Assembly (NCBI GenBank): GCA_025992895.1
Contig: DAJPGA010000001.1
Location: 755,001-819,000 of the forward strand
Length of the DNA: 64,000 nt
From: Veillonellaceae bacterium
Lineage (GTDB): Bacteria; Bacillota; Negativicutes; Veillonellales; Dialisteraceae
Reading direction: 5' to 3'
Program-made: the position numbers and the translations under genes
Part shown: in pieces, positions 1 through 8,973 of the stretch
Position numbering within the stretch: position 1 is the first letter of the stretch
Layout: each line of letters begins with the position of its first letter
Notes under the pieces: generated by a model
Databases searched by the model: none
Seen by the model: only the letters and a program-made list of their open reading frames with translations
What the model was told of the DNA's origin: nothing

Positions 1-85
1 TATTTATATTCTTCGATAACGAGAAAGAAAGATTAAAAAAATTCAGAGTTGTAACAAAATTTTATCGAAAAAACCGTAATTTGTA

Positions 86-115
86 TTGGAACTATCGGGC
101 AAAATGGTATAGAAT
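86..115 (+). promoter_or_regulatory. candidate promoter of the HicB-like gene
   Basis: TTGGAA at 86-91 is followed after 16 bases by TATAGA at 108-113; TAGAAT at 110-115 is an alternative -10. The rest of 1-163 is AT-rich and holds no gene, in particular no HicA-type toxin gene. Confidence 0.4.
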
Positions 116-166
116 AATAACGGTGTAAAGAGCACGTCAACGTATTCACTGGAAAGGGGATTTGTG

Positions 167-547
167 ATGGAATATTTCTATCCTGCAATAGTCAAGCATG
201 ATGCAAAAGGAGGAATTTTCTCTGTCATATTCCCGGATCTGAATGGATGTCAGGCGCAGGGGCGCACCGCTGAGGAAGCAGCCCTGAAGGCAAGGGAAGC
301 TCTGGCAGCCTCTCTTCTGGAAATGGAAGAAAAGGGACTTGAGATTCCGCCGGCATCTGATGAAAGACTTTTCCGTCTCCGTTATGGCGGCAGCCGCTGC
401 TGCACCATCCTGGTCAATATGGAAACCTACCGTGAATACCGTGAATATAAAGTAAGAGCCGCTGATCATCAGACGGCTGTATGGGCAGAAACAGCCCGCA
501 AGACAAGACGAGTCGGAATTCTGGCAAGAGTCTTCGGATTAAGGTAA
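167..547 (+). CDS. HicB-like antitoxin-fold protein
   Basis: 126 residues. The first half has the HicB partial RNase H-like pattern: MEYFYPAIVK, then FPDLNGCQAQGRTAEEA and a run of helix-forming residues (ALKAREALAASLLEME). Family members are usually antitoxins of HicAB modules or orphan regulators. The C-terminal 50 residues are basic and not recognised. A GTG at 164 precedes the ATG at 167; the AGGGGA at 155-160 fits the ATG better. No hicA is visible within 160 bases upstream or downstream, so a toxin-antitoxin role is unproven. Confidence 0.7.
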   Translation: MEYFYPAIVKHDAKGGIFSVIFPDLNGCQAQGRTAEEAALKAREALAASLLEMEEKGLEIPPASDERLFRLRYGGSRCCTILVNMETYREYREYKVRAADHQTAVWAETARKTRRVGILARVFGLR

Positions 548-552
548 TCAAG

Positions 553-580
553 AGCCGCGGCTTCGTGCCGCGGTTTTTTT
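553..580 (+). terminator. intrinsic terminator after the HicB-like gene
   Basis: A GC-rich stem (CCGCGGC with GCCGCGG) around a TTCGT loop is followed by seven T residues. Confidence 0.85.
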
Positions 581-600
581 AGTGACCTGGGGAGGAAACT

Positions 601-1059
601 ATGTGGGAGATGATTCCGAAGGAACTGGATGAGACGGATATGAAAATCATCCACGCCCTTCGAAAGAACGGACGCATTTCTATGACAGAGCTGGGCAAGG
701 AAGTCTTCATGACGAGCCAGGCCGTGAAGAACCGCATTGCAAGGCTGCAGGACTTGGGCGTCGTGGAGCGCTACACGGTGAACGTGAACTGCCCGCTCTT
801 CGGCTATACGATCCACTGCGTCTTCGAGCTCGTGACGAATGAAGAGACGAGGGAAGGCTTCCTCGAATTCATGAAACATACAGAATACCATATTTTCCAC
901 TGCTACCGCGTGGACGGCGCATACCGCTTCTTCCTTGATGCGCACTTCCATAGCGAAAAATCCAGAGCGGACTTCATCCGTGAAGTTTCTGCATTCGGCC
1001 GCCTTACGACACATCAGGTCATGGAAGAGATCCAGGGCCTGCATCCCGTAGATGAATGA
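601..1059 (+). CDS. Lrp/AsnC-family transcriptional regulator
   Basis: 152 residues, the usual length. The N-terminal winged HTH is clear (LDETDMKIIHALRKNGRIS, then TELGKEVFMTSQAVKNRIARL), followed by an RAM-type ligand/oligomer domain (about residues 65-145). Members bind amino acids and control transport and metabolism genes. A GGAGGAA lies just before the ATG. The next gene is a glutamate symporter with its own promoter, so regulation of that gene is a reasonable inference but is not shown by the sequence. Confidence 0.9.
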   Translation: MWEMIPKELDETDMKIIHALRKNGRISMTELGKEVFMTSQAVKNRIARLQDLGVVERYTVNVNCPLFGYTIHCVFELVTNEETREGFLEFMKHTEYHIFHCYRVDGAYRFFLDAHFHSEKSRADFIREVSAFGRLTTHQVMEEIQGLHPVDE

Positions 1060-1084
1060 TCATCCGCGCTGTATTACCATTTAT

Positions 1085-1113
1085 AAGGAGACTCGGAAGG
1101 GCCTCCTTTTTTA
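1085..1113 (+). terminator. weak intrinsic terminator after the Lrp gene
   Basis: AAGGAG pairs with CTCCTT around a 10-base loop and runs into a T tract. Confidence 0.5.
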
Positions 1114-1167
1114 TTGTTTCTTATACCCGGAGAGCCTCCGTGCCTGTCTGTTGTCAGTCACCGATGC

Positions 1168-1196
1168 TTGCAAATCATTCTTACTTGGGCTATACT
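1168..1196 (+). promoter_or_regulatory. promoter of the glutamate symporter gene
   Basis: TTGCAA at 1168-1173, a 17-base spacer and TATACT at 1191-1196; the ATG follows 50 bases later. Confidence 0.7.
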
Positions 1197-1245
1197 TGCA
1201 AAATGTGCATAGCAAATCTAAATCATTATAGAAAGAGGGAATACT

Positions 1246-2460
1246 ATGACCATAGAACTTAATTTGTACCAGACGCTGGCAGCGGCTGTCGCCGTCTTCT
1301 TCCTGGGAAGCTTCCTGAAGGACAGGGTCAGCATTTTCAGGAAATACTGCATTCCTGCGCCGGTCATCGGCGGGACGATTTTCTCGATCGTGAACTGCAT
1401 CCTTTACACGCAGGGCATCTGGAACTATTCGCAGGATACCGTCATGCAGAACTGGTGCATGATGCTCTTCTTCACCAGTATCGGCTATATGGCAAGCATC
1501 CGTCTCATCAAGAAAGGCGGACTCCTTGTCGTCAAGATGGCCGTTCTTGTCTTCCTTTTGATCGTTATCCAGGACCTTGTCGGTGTCGCTTTTGCCGATG
1601 CGTTCTCGCTGAATCCGCTCATGGGTCTTGCAGACGGTTCGATCCCGCTTGTCGGTGGTCACGGTACATCCGGCTCCTTCGGTCCCGTCCTTGAAGCACT
1701 GGGCCTTAAGGATGCGACGACGATTGCCTTTGCTGCCGCTACCTTCGGCCTTGTATCAGGGAGTTTCCTCGGCGGCCCGGTCGGAGAACTTCTCATCCGC
1801 CGCTTCCATCTGAAATCCGATGAAGATGAAAACGGAGACGAAGTTCCGGAAAACCGTACGGAACATGAAATCGAAGGCGACGAAGCAGCCGCTTACCTCA
1901 ATATGGACCGCTTCATGTATGCTTTCGGCCAGCTCCTCCTGGCCATGGGCCTTGGCACATACGTCAGCCAGTTCTTCATTAATATCGGCCTCGTATTCCC
2001 GGGATACATCGGAGCGATGCTCGTTGCTGCTGTTGTACGCAACATTTCTGATATGACAGGCCTTTACGGATGCTACCAGAAGGAAAGTGAAGTCCTTGGC
2101 GGCATCTGCCTGAACGTTTTCCTTTCCTGCGCGCTCATGAGTCTGAAGCTCTGGCAGCTGGCAGACCTTGCCATTCCGCTCATCGTGACCCTTGCCGTGC
2201 AGGTTTCCATCATGGGCCTCTTTGCTTACTTCGTCATCTTCCGTGTCATGGGCAAGAATTATGAAGCAGCCGTCATGGCATCCGGCAGCTGCGGCTTCGG
2301 CCTTGGCGCCACACCGAACGCCATTGCGAATATGAATGCCATGTGCGAAAGATTCGGTCCGGCGCATACCGCTTACTTCGTCATTCCGCTCATCGGCGCT
2401 TTCGTCGTCGATTTCCTGAATGCATCCGTCCTCATGGTCTTCATGAATATCTTGAAGTGA
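1246..2460 (+). CDS. gltS: sodium/glutamate symporter (GltS family)
   Basis: 404 residues, the normal size for GltS (ESS family), an inner-membrane Na+-coupled glutamate importer. Visible family features are the N-terminal membrane segments, the glycine-rich reentrant region SIPLVGGHGTSGSFGPV (about 131-147), a cytoplasmic charged loop (about 187-215: KSDEDENGDEVPENRTEHE) between the two halves, and the second-half repeat SGSCGFGLGATPNAIANM. It has its own promoter and lies behind an Lrp-type regulator. In a glutamate-fermenting anaerobe it would feed the glutamate dehydrogenase encoded at 30034; that link is inference. Confidence 0.93.
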   Translation: MTIELNLYQTLAAAVAVFFLGSFLKDRVSIFRKYCIPAPVIGGTIFSIVNCILYTQGIWNYSQDTVMQNWCMMLFFTSIGYMASIRLIKKGGLLVVKMAVLVFLLIVIQDLVGVAFADAFSLNPLMGLADGSIPLVGGHGTSGSFGPVLEALGLKDATTIAFAAATFGLVSGSFLGGPVGELLIRRFHLKSDEDENGDEVPENRTEHEIEGDEAAAYLNMDRFMYAFGQLLLAMGLGTYVSQFFINIGLVFPGYIGAMLVAAVVRNISDMTGLYGCYQKESEVLGGICLNVFLSCALMSLKLWQLADLAIPLIVTLAVQVSIMGLFAYFVIFRVMGKNYEAAVMASGSCGFGLGATPNAIANMNAMCERFGPAHTAYFVIPLIGAFVVDFLNASVLMVFMNILK

Positions 2461-2540
2461 CAATCGGCGGGTCGCTTTCATTCATGATATAATAAAAATG
2501 ATTTACCATTGAATGATGCATTCTCCAAAGGAGTACCCTT

Positions 2541-3170
2541 ATGTTCGATTTTCTAGACCTGTCTACGCTGATCTACCGCGTACCGGCGCTGCTTCTGGCG
2601 CTCTCCTTCCATGAATACGCGCACGCTGTCGTGTCCGACTCGCTCGGCGATCCCACACCTGCTGCCACGGGCCGTCTGACGATGAACCCGCTGGCGCACC
2701 TTGACGCCGTGGGCACGCTGCTGCTTGTCCTGTGCGGATTTGGCTGGGCGAAGCCCGTCATGATCGACCCGCGCTATTACAAAAACTACCGCTCCGGCGT
2801 CCTCAAGGTGTCTCTCGCAGGCCCCGGCGGAAATCTTCTTCTCTGCTTCATTTCCATCTTCCTGATGGGGCTCCTGCAGAGATTCGGCATGCTCGGCATG
2901 GGCGGATACCAGTTCCTTTACTGGATCATGCTTTACAACGTATGGTTCGCTTTCTTCAACCTCATCCCGGTCCCGCCGCTCGATGGCTCCAAGGTTGTCA
3001 GCATGCTTCTTCCTGGCGAACTCTCCTGGAAATTTGAAAACTTCAACGCACAGTACGGCTTTATCATCCTCATGGTTGTCGTATTCTCCGGCGTTGCCAA
3101 CAAATTCCTGAGCCCGCTCTCCAACCTCTTCGTAGCTCTCTGCTACAACATTACGTATCTTCTTCTCTAG
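2541..3170 (+). CDS. site-2 protease family (M50) membrane metalloprotease
   Basis: 209 residues with the zinc motif HEYAH in the first membrane segment (LSFHEYAHAVV) and the second ligand region NLIPVPPLDG near the C-terminus. The short form without a PDZ domain matches the YwhC/YdcA-type group rather than RseP. Such enzymes cut within or near the membrane; the substrate is unknown. AAGGAG lies 9 bases before the ATG and a TATAAT stands at about 2489. Confidence 0.88.
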   Translation: MFDFLDLSTLIYRVPALLLALSFHEYAHAVVSDSLGDPTPAATGRLTMNPLAHLDAVGTLLLVLCGFGWAKPVMIDPRYYKNYRSGVLKVSLAGPGGNLLLCFISIFLMGLLQRFGMLGMGGYQFLYWIMLYNVWFAFFNLIPVPPLDGSKVVSMLLPGELSWKFENFNAQYGFIILMVVVFSGVANKFLSPLSNLFVALCYNITYLLL

Positions 3171-3300
3171 AGCCTTCCCCATCGGGGGAGGTGGCCGGCC
3201 TGTATTTTTTCTGTTGCCGGCCAGAGGAGGTGCAGGTAATAGAGTTAATTCCCATAACGGACGATGAAACTCTTCGAACCGGACAAAAGGTGCAAAACAA

Positions 3301-3347
3301 AAAAAGAGCTGTGAAATGATCCGTCATTTTCACGGCTCCTTTTTTTA
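3301..3347 (+). terminator. terminator hairpin of the repeated GAGCTGTGRC family
   Basis: GAGCTGTGAAATGA pairs with TCATTTTCACGGCTC around a four-base loop, then T7. It shares its stem words with about ten other hairpins in the window. Confidence 0.85.
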
Positions 3348-3405
3348 TGCTTTTTCCTTTGCCTGATGTATAATGAAAAATAAATTCTCATGGAAGGAGG
3401 ACATC

Positions 3406-4062
3406 ATGATTACTACCTGGCTGATTTTCGAAATGGCAGGGACGATTGCCTTTGCTTTTTCCGGCGCTGCTGTCGGGCTTTACAAAAGAATGGATATTTT
3501 CGGCATCACGGTGCTCTCCGTCATGACGGCGGTCGGCGGGGGCATGATCCGCGATGTCCTCTGCGGCATCACGCCGCCATCAGTCCTCCGTTCTCCGGAA
3601 GGGCTCATCGTGTCGATCGTGACGGCGCTTGTCGTCGGCTTCGGCTATCCGCTTTTCCGCATCCCCAAGAGAGGGAAATGGGTCATCACGATCCTGTACC
3701 ACTTATCCGATACGATCGGCCTTGCCGCTTTCACCGTGACAGGGGCGCTCACTGCGTTTTACCGCTATCCGGGCTATGATATCATTCTTCCCGTCATGCT
3801 GGGCCTCATCACCGCGGTCGGTGGCGGCATCATCCGCGACATGATGGCGCGCCGCATGCCCGTCGTCCTTTACATGGACGTCTATGCCATCGCATCGATT
3901 GCAGGCGGCCTTCTTCTCTGCGCTTTGAGAGAGCCATTGGGCACGCCGCTCGCCTCCTGGATTTCCTTTGCCTTCGTCCTGCTCCTCCGTTTCCTTGCCA
4001 TTCATTACCACTGGCAGCTCTATCATCCGCACCGCCGTTTCCACAGGATAGAGAGGGACTGA
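3406..4062 (+). CDS. TRIC/UPF0126-type membrane protein (YicG-like)
   Basis: 218 residues with two repeats of a three-helix unit, each carrying the glycine/IRD signature (AVGGGMIRDVL and AVGGGIIRDMM). This is the duplicated UPF0126 architecture now placed in the TRIC cation-channel family; a transport role for monovalent cations or small solutes is family knowledge, not visible here. An earlier in-frame ATG at 3373 overlaps a TATAAT (3369-3374) and has no ribosome site; GGAAGGAGG at 3392-3400 points to the ATG at 3406. Confidence 0.85.
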   Translation: MITTWLIFEMAGTIAFAFSGAAVGLYKRMDIFGITVLSVMTAVGGGMIRDVLCGITPPSVLRSPEGLIVSIVTALVVGFGYPLFRIPKRGKWVITILYHLSDTIGLAAFTVTGALTAFYRYPGYDIILPVMLGLITAVGGGIIRDMMARRMPVVLYMDVYAIASIAGGLLLCALREPLGTPLASWISFAFVLLLRFLAIHYHWQLYHPHRRFHRIERD

Positions 4063-4086
4063 ATTATTTCTTTACAAAAATTTTTC

Positions 4087-4115
4087 TTGACAAGCATTTG
4101 CGTTGAGCGTAATAT
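4087..4115 (+). promoter_or_regulatory. trp operon promoter
   Basis: Perfect TTGACA at 4087-4092, a 17-base spacer and TAATAT at 4110-4115. Confidence 0.9.
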
Positions 4116-4121
4116 CATAAA

Positions 4122-4462
4122 CAACTTAAGGAAATCACTTAAGAAACTGAATAAAGACCTTACAAACCGGTGAGGCGGAGATAAAAACAGGAAATGCACT
4201 TCCAGAGAGCGGGGATTGATGGGAACCCGCAGTACGCAGCCCGTTAAATGGACCGCCGAGGGCGCTGTCAAAAGGAGAAATCCCTAGTATTCAGCGACGC
4301 ATCATCTGCGTTATTGATGAGGGGTATGTTAGTACCCTGCGAGAGAGGGAGAAATCCAATTAAGGTGGTACCGCGAGTGTATATGAATGAGTACCGGGCA
4401 TCCGGACTTTGAAATAGAGACCCGTCCTTGACAATTATTTTTGTCGAGGGCGGGTCTTTTTT
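4122..4462 (+). promoter_or_regulatory. tryptophan T-box leader
   Basis: The diagnostic T-box AAGGTGGTACCGCG lies at 4362-4375. The distal stem I hairpin is at about 4208-4230 (GCGGGG, loop GATGGGAA, CCCGC). The specifier loop reads AAATGGAC, giving TGG (Trp) at 4249-4251 followed by the expected A. The terminator is at 4417-4462: GAGACCCG and TTGACAA pair with TTGTCGA and CGGGTCT, then T6. Uncharged tRNA-Trp would stabilise the antiterminator and allow transcription into trpE. The leader also begins with an extra small stem, CTTAAG/CTTAAG at 4125-4143. Confidence 0.96.
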
Positions 4463-4490
4463 GTATCCGGAAGCGGAAAGGAGAAACAGG

Positions 4491-5972
4491 ATGGAACAGT
4501 TGGAAAGAATCAGAGCCTATGCGAAAGACTACAGAAGAGTTCCGATCGCTAAGGAAATCTTCGCAGATGTCCGCACTGTCATCGGGACATTGAGAGTCCT
4601 GAAGAAAGTCAGCAGGACAGCATTCCTCTTCGAAAGCGCGGACAATACCGAGCGATGGGGACGCTATTCCTTCCTGGGATATGATCCCAAGCTCGAGCTC
4701 TTTGTAAAGAACGGAAAGATGACGATCAAGGGCGCCGTCACAGAAACGTTTGAAACAGACGATCCGGCCTCCGTCATCAGGAAAGTCCTTCACGAATACC
4801 GATCTCCGGAAATCTCGGGCATGCCAACGTTTACCGGCGGGCTTGTCGGATACTTCGCTTATGAGTACGCAAGGTACGCGGAGAAGAAACTCTATTTCAA
4901 GGAGGAAAAGGAACCGGATATTTCCTTCAACGATGCGGACCTCATGCTTTTTGACAAGGTCATCGCATTCGATCATTACAGGAAAACAATCATCCTCATC
5001 ACGAACGTCGACACGAGCGAGATTGAGACAAATTACGAAAAAGCGGTGAGGGAGCTCGATGAAATGGCAGAGCTCATCGCTTATGGAAAAGAAGCGGACA
5101 TTCCGGAAGGAAAGCTCTTAAGTGATTTCGAAGATGAGTTCACCGAAGAAGAGTACGAAGCGCTCGTCAGAGAAATCCAGCAGCGGATCCATGACGGAGA
5201 CATTTTCCAGGCCGTCCTTTCCAACGGCAGGAGCGCCGCTTTTGAAGGGAGCCTCCTCAATGCCTACCGGGTGCTTCGGACGATCAATCCTTCGCCTTAC
5301 ATGTTCTACCTTTCAGGCCACGACATAGAGCTTGCCGGTGCATCGCCCGAGACGCTCATCAAGCTGACGGGCGGCGAGCTTGAAACCTTCCCGATTGCAG
5401 GCACGATGCCGAGGGGAAAGACAGACGAGGAAGACGAAGCCCTCGAAGAAAGGCTGGTCAGTGACAAGAAAGAGCTTGCCGAGCATAATATGCTGGTCGA
5501 CCTTGGAAGGAACGACATCGGAAAGATCAGCCGCTTCGGATCCGTCACGGTGAGGGAGCTTCGGAAAGTGAAGCGCTTCTCCCACGTGATGCACCTCTGC
5601 TCCTCGGTGACGGGGACAATCCAGGAAGGAAAGGATGCCCTCGATGCCCTGGCCGCCGCACTTCCGGCAGGCACGATGTCAGGAGCGCCCAAGATCAAGG
5701 CGATGGAAATCCTCCACGGGATGGAGAAATCGCCAAGAGGCGTCTACGCAGGTGCTGTCGGATACCTGAGCCTCACAGGAAACATGGATATGTGCATCGG
5801 CATCCGCATGGCAGCCGCCAAAGGGGGACGGGTATTCGTGAGAGCCGGCGCAGGCATCGTCAAGGACAGCGTTCCGAAGAGCGAATACAAAGAAACAAGG
5901 AACAAGGCAGAAGCCATGATTGAAGCAGTCAGGAAAGGACAGGAGGCGGGGGATTATGATTTTACTCATTGA
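4491..5972 (+). CDS. trpE: anthranilate synthase component I
   Basis: 493 residues. With TrpG it converts chorismate and glutamine to anthranilate, the committed step to tryptophan. The feedback-binding segment is present near residue 45 (FLFESADNTERWGRYSFLGYD), and the chorismate-binding core includes LVDLGRNDIG and PAGTMSGAPKIKAME. I start it at 4491 rather than at an upstream ATG at 4428, which lies inside the T-box terminator; GGAAAGGAGAAACAGG precedes 4491. It overlaps trpG by 17 bases, suggesting translational coupling. Confidence 0.97.
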   Translation: MEQLERIRAYAKDYRRVPIAKEIFADVRTVIGTLRVLKKVSRTAFLFESADNTERWGRYSFLGYDPKLELFVKNGKMTIKGAVTETFETDDPASVIRKVLHEYRSPEISGMPTFTGGLVGYFAYEYARYAEKKLYFKEEKEPDISFNDADLMLFDKVIAFDHYRKTIILITNVDTSEIETNYEKAVRELDEMAELIAYGKEADIPEGKLLSDFEDEFTEEEYEALVREIQQRIHDGDIFQAVLSNGRSAAFEGSLLNAYRVLRTINPSPYMFYLSGHDIELAGASPETLIKLTGGELETFPIAGTMPRGKTDEEDEALEERLVSDKKELAEHNMLVDLGRNDIGKISRFGSVTVRELRKVKRFSHVMHLCSSVTGTIQEGKDALDALAAALPAGTMSGAPKIKAMEILHGMEKSPRGVYAGAVGYLSLTGNMDMCIGIRMAAAKGGRVFVRAGAGIVKDSVPKSEYKETRNKAEAMIEAVRKGQEAGDYDFTH

Positions 5973-6522
5973 CCATTACGACAGCTTTTCCTTCAACCTC
6001 TACCAGCTCGTGGGAAGCCTTTCGGCGGATATCAAAGTCATCCGGAGCGACGAGCTGACAGTGAAGGAAATAGAAGACCTCAATCCTTCTCACATCATCC
6101 TCTCGCCGGGAACGGGGCGGCCCGAAAATGCAGGCGTCTACGAAGAAGTGATTGAAGAACTCAGGGGAAAAATCCCGATATTAGGCGTCTGCCTCGGCCA
6201 TCAGGCAATCGGCGAAGTCTACGGGGCAAAGGTCATAAGTGCCAGGGAAATCCTTCACGGGAAATCCTCGGACATAGAAATCATCAAAGAAACGCCGCTC
6301 TTTGAAGGACTCGGGACATCTTTCGAAGGGGCCAGGTACCACTCCCTTGCCATCGACCCGGAAACGATTACGGGAGACCTTACAGTGACAGCCGTTTCCG
6401 ATGACGGCGAAGTAATGGCCGTCGAAGACAGAAATCGAAAAGTCTACGGCGTCCAGTTTCATCCGGAATCCATATTGACGCCAAAGGGCGGAACGATACT
6501 TAGCAATTTCTTACAGCAGTGA
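5956..6522 (+). CDS. trpG: anthranilate synthase component II (glutamine amidotransferase)
   Basis: 188 residues, class I glutamine amidotransferase. The nucleophile cysteine is in GVCLGHQAIGE, and the His-Glu pair in GVQFHPESILTPKGG, the pattern of TrpG/PabA. It supplies ammonia to TrpE. The start at 5956 gives the canonical MILLIDHYDSFSFNLYQ; AGGAGG lies at 5941-5946. It may also serve p-aminobenzoate synthesis, as single TrpG/PabA proteins do in some Firmicutes; this cannot be decided here. Confidence 0.96.
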   Translation: MILLIDHYDSFSFNLYQLVGSLSADIKVIRSDELTVKEIEDLNPSHIILSPGTGRPENAGVYEEVIEELRGKIPILGVCLGHQAIGEVYGAKVISAREILHGKSSDIEIIKETPLFEGLGTSFEGARYHSLAIDPETITGDLTVTAVSDDGEVMAVEDRNRKVYGVQFHPESILTPKGGTILSNFLQQ

Positions 6523-6547
6523 ATGAGTGAATCAGGGGGAATCTATC

Positions 6548-7561
6548 ATGATACAGGAAGCAATCAAAACCATCGTAAAAGGCAGCGAACTGCCATTTGA
6601 AACAGCGAGAGAATCCATGGGGGAAATCATGAGCGGGAAAGCATCGGAAGCGCAGATCGGCGCCTTCCTTGCCGCTCTTTCACTGAAAGGCGAGACCGTC
6701 GGGGAAATCACAGGATTTGCCAGAGCCATGAGAGACGCATGCGTGCCGGTCTCCCATGAAGAAGAAGTCTTTGAAATCGTAGGGACCGGGGGAGACGGAG
6801 CGGACACCTTCAACATTTCCACCACATCCGGTTTCGTCATCGCATCCGGCGGCGTCGCAGTCGCCAAGCACGGCAACAGGAGCGTCTCCTCCCGCTGCGG
6901 CGCGGCAGACTGCCTTGAAGCGCTCGGCGTCAACCTGGCTTTGACCGGCAAGGAAAACACCGAGCTTCTGAAGAAAGCAGGCATGTGCTTCATGTTTGCT
7001 CCCGTCTACCACAGCTCCATGAAGTATGCGGCCCCGGTCAGAAAAGCTCTCGGCTTCCGCACCGTGTTCAATATCCTGGGACCTCTGGGAAATCCGGCCG
7101 GCGCGACGATGCAGCTCATGGGCGTCTATGAAGAAAAGCTCGTCGAACCGATGGCCAAAGTCCTTTCGAACCTGGGTGTCAAGAGAGGCGCCGTCGTCTA
7201 CGGCATGGACGGGCTGGACGAAATCACCGCCTGCGACAGGACGCTCGTCTGCGAATTCAAGGACGGCCTCTTCCAGAAGTACCTCTTAGATCCCCGCGAC
7301 TACGGCATGGAGCTGGCGCATCCGGGCGACCTCAAGGGCGGGGACAGCCGGGAAAATGCAGAAATCACAAGAGCCGTCCTTTCCGGAGAAAAGGGACCAA
7401 AGAGAAATGCAGTCCTCCTCAATGCAGGCATGAGCTTCCACCTCGCAGAGGGGATGTCCCTTGCTGAAGGCATAGAGAAGGCAGCAGATCTCATCGACAG
7501 CGGCAAAGCCCTTGCCTTCATGGAACGTTTCATCAGACTCTCAAGGGAGGCGGCACAATGA
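6548..7561 (+). CDS. trpD: anthranilate phosphoribosyltransferase
   Basis: 337 residues, normal length, and not fused to TrpG. It transfers phosphoribosyl from PRPP to anthranilate. The PRPP-binding loop GTGGDGADTFNIST and the anthranilate-site region KHGNRSVSSRCGAAD are present. AGGGGGA at 6534-6540 supports the ATG at 6548. Its stop overlaps the ATG of the next gene (ATGA). Confidence 0.97.
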   Translation: MIQEAIKTIVKGSELPFETARESMGEIMSGKASEAQIGAFLAALSLKGETVGEITGFARAMRDACVPVSHEEEVFEIVGTGGDGADTFNISTTSGFVIASGGVAVAKHGNRSVSSRCGAADCLEALGVNLALTGKENTELLKKAGMCFMFAPVYHSSMKYAAPVRKALGFRTVFNILGPLGNPAGATMQLMGVYEEKLVEPMAKVLSNLGVKRGAVVYGMDGLDEITACDRTLVCEFKDGLFQKYLLDPRDYGMELAHPGDLKGGDSRENAEITRAVLSGEKGPKRNAVLLNAGMSFHLAEGMSLAEGIEKAADLIDSGKALAFMERFIRLSREAAQ

Positions 7562-8973
7562 TTCTGGACACACTGGCAGAAGGAGCGAGGCGGCGGGCCA
7601 GGGTTCTGGAAGAAGCCGACGGTGATGGCATCAGGGAAGCGGCGATGGCAAGAGCGCTCGATGAAGAAGTCCATGATTTTCCCTTTGAGAGAAATCTTCG
7701 GGCAGCAGGCGTGAACATCATCTGCGAAGTCAAGAAAGCATCGCCTTCCAAAGGCATCATCGCCGAGCACTTTCCTTACCTTGAAATAGCCAGGGACTAC
7801 GAAAGGGCAGGAGCGGCCGCCATATCCGTCCTGACCGAGCCGGACTACTTCCTGGGAAGCGGGCTGTACCTGAAGGAAATCTCCCGCGCGGTGCAGATCC
7901 CGGTCCTTCGGAAAGACTTCATCGTAAACGAAGTCCAGATCTACGAATCCAAGCTATTAGGTGCCTCGGCGATCCTCCTCATCGTTTCGATCCTGACGGA
8001 TGAAGAGCTCACAAGGTTCATCCGGACGGCCAAAAGCCTCGGCCTCTCGGCGCTTGTCGAAACAAGGACGGAAGAAGAAATTCGACGGGCGGTCCTCGCG
8101 GGCGCAAAGATCATCGGCGTCAATAACCGCGACCTTCGTGATTTCTCCATCGACAATACCCGCGCAGCAAGGCTGCATTCACTGGTCCCTGAAGATACCA
8201 TCTTCATTGCGGAAAGCGGCATACAGAAAAGGGAAGATCTCGAAGGATTCATGGCCGCTGGCATCCGAAATTTCCTCATCGGGGAAGCCATGATGAAAGC
8301 AGAGGACAAGGCAGAAAAACTCGCTGAGTTCATCGGGGAAGAGCCAAAGGTTCAGTGCAAGATCTGCGGGATTTCAAGGGAAAGAGATATCGATTTCTTA
8401 AACGATACCCTTCCCGATTATGCAGGCTTCATCTTTGCAAGAAGCCCGAGGAAGGTGACACCCGATAAAGCGGCCGGTCTCATCAGTCTGCTGGATCCAC
8501 GGATCAAGGCGGTCGGCGTCTTCGTGAATGAAACAGCAGAGACCATAGCAGACATTGCAAAGAAAGCTCATCTCTCCGTCATCCAGCTCCACGGGGATGA
8601 GGATTTCGAAATGATCCGCGAAGTGAAGGAAAGGACGGGACTTCCCGTCTGGAAAGCCATCCGGGCAGGAAGCGAGGAAGACATTCTTCCATGGAACGAT
8701 TCTCCGGCCGATGCCCTTCTCCTTGATGCGAAAGTCACGGGGAAGAGAGGCGGCACAGGAAAGCGCATCGATCCAAATCTCGCCAGAGCCGCCAGGAAGC
8801 CATTTCTTCTGGCAGGCGGCATGAATAGTGGAAATATCGTTCGGGCAGCGCGCATCGCAAGGCCCTTCGCGGTCGACGTTAACAGCGGTGTTGAAACGGA
8901 CGGCATGAAAGATAAAGAGAAAATACAGGCGGTAATCCGTCTTTTGGCCCGGTCGGGCCTGCGGAAAGGATGA
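7558..8973 (+). CDS. trpCF: fused indole-3-glycerol-phosphate synthase / phosphoribosylanthranilate isomerase
   Basis: 471 residues carrying two TIM barrels. Residues 1 to about 260 are TrpC ([29 protein letters not shown]). Residues about 264-471 are TrpF ([11 protein letters not shown], the catalytic cysteine in CG, IQLHGDE, and [10 protein letters not shown]). The fusion has the same domain order as the enterobacterial TrpC protein. The order trpE-G-D-CF-B-A is the classical pathway order, and four-base overlaps at both ends show tight coupling. Confidence 0.96.
   Translation: MILDTLAEGARRRARVLEEADGDGIREAAMARALDEEVHDFPFERNLRAAGVNIICEVKKASPSKGIIAEHFPYLEIARDYERAGAAAISVLTEPDYFLGSGLYLKEISRAVQIPVLRKDFIVNEVQIYESKLLGASAILLIVSILTDEELTRFIRTAKSLGLSALVETRTEEEIRRAVLAGAKIIGVNNRDLRDFSIDNTRAARLHSLVPEDTIFIAESGIQKREDLEGFMAAGIRNFLIGEAMMKAEDKAEKLAEFIGEEPKVQCKICGISRERDIDFLNDTLPDYAGFIFARSPRKVTPDKAAGLISLLDPRIKAVGVFVNETAETIADIAKKAHLSVIQLHGDEDFEMIREVKERTGLPVWKAIRAGSEEDILPWNDSPADALLLDAKVTGKRGGTGKRIDPNLARAARKPFLLAGGMNSGNIVRAARIARPFAVDVNSGVETDGMKDKEKIQAVIRLLARSGLRKG

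Noticed and set aside
4219..4223. TGG in the distal stem I loop of the T-box as specifier codon
   Set aside because: It lies in the conserved distal loop GATGGGAA; the specifier loop further 3' has TGG at 4249-4251 in the expected place.
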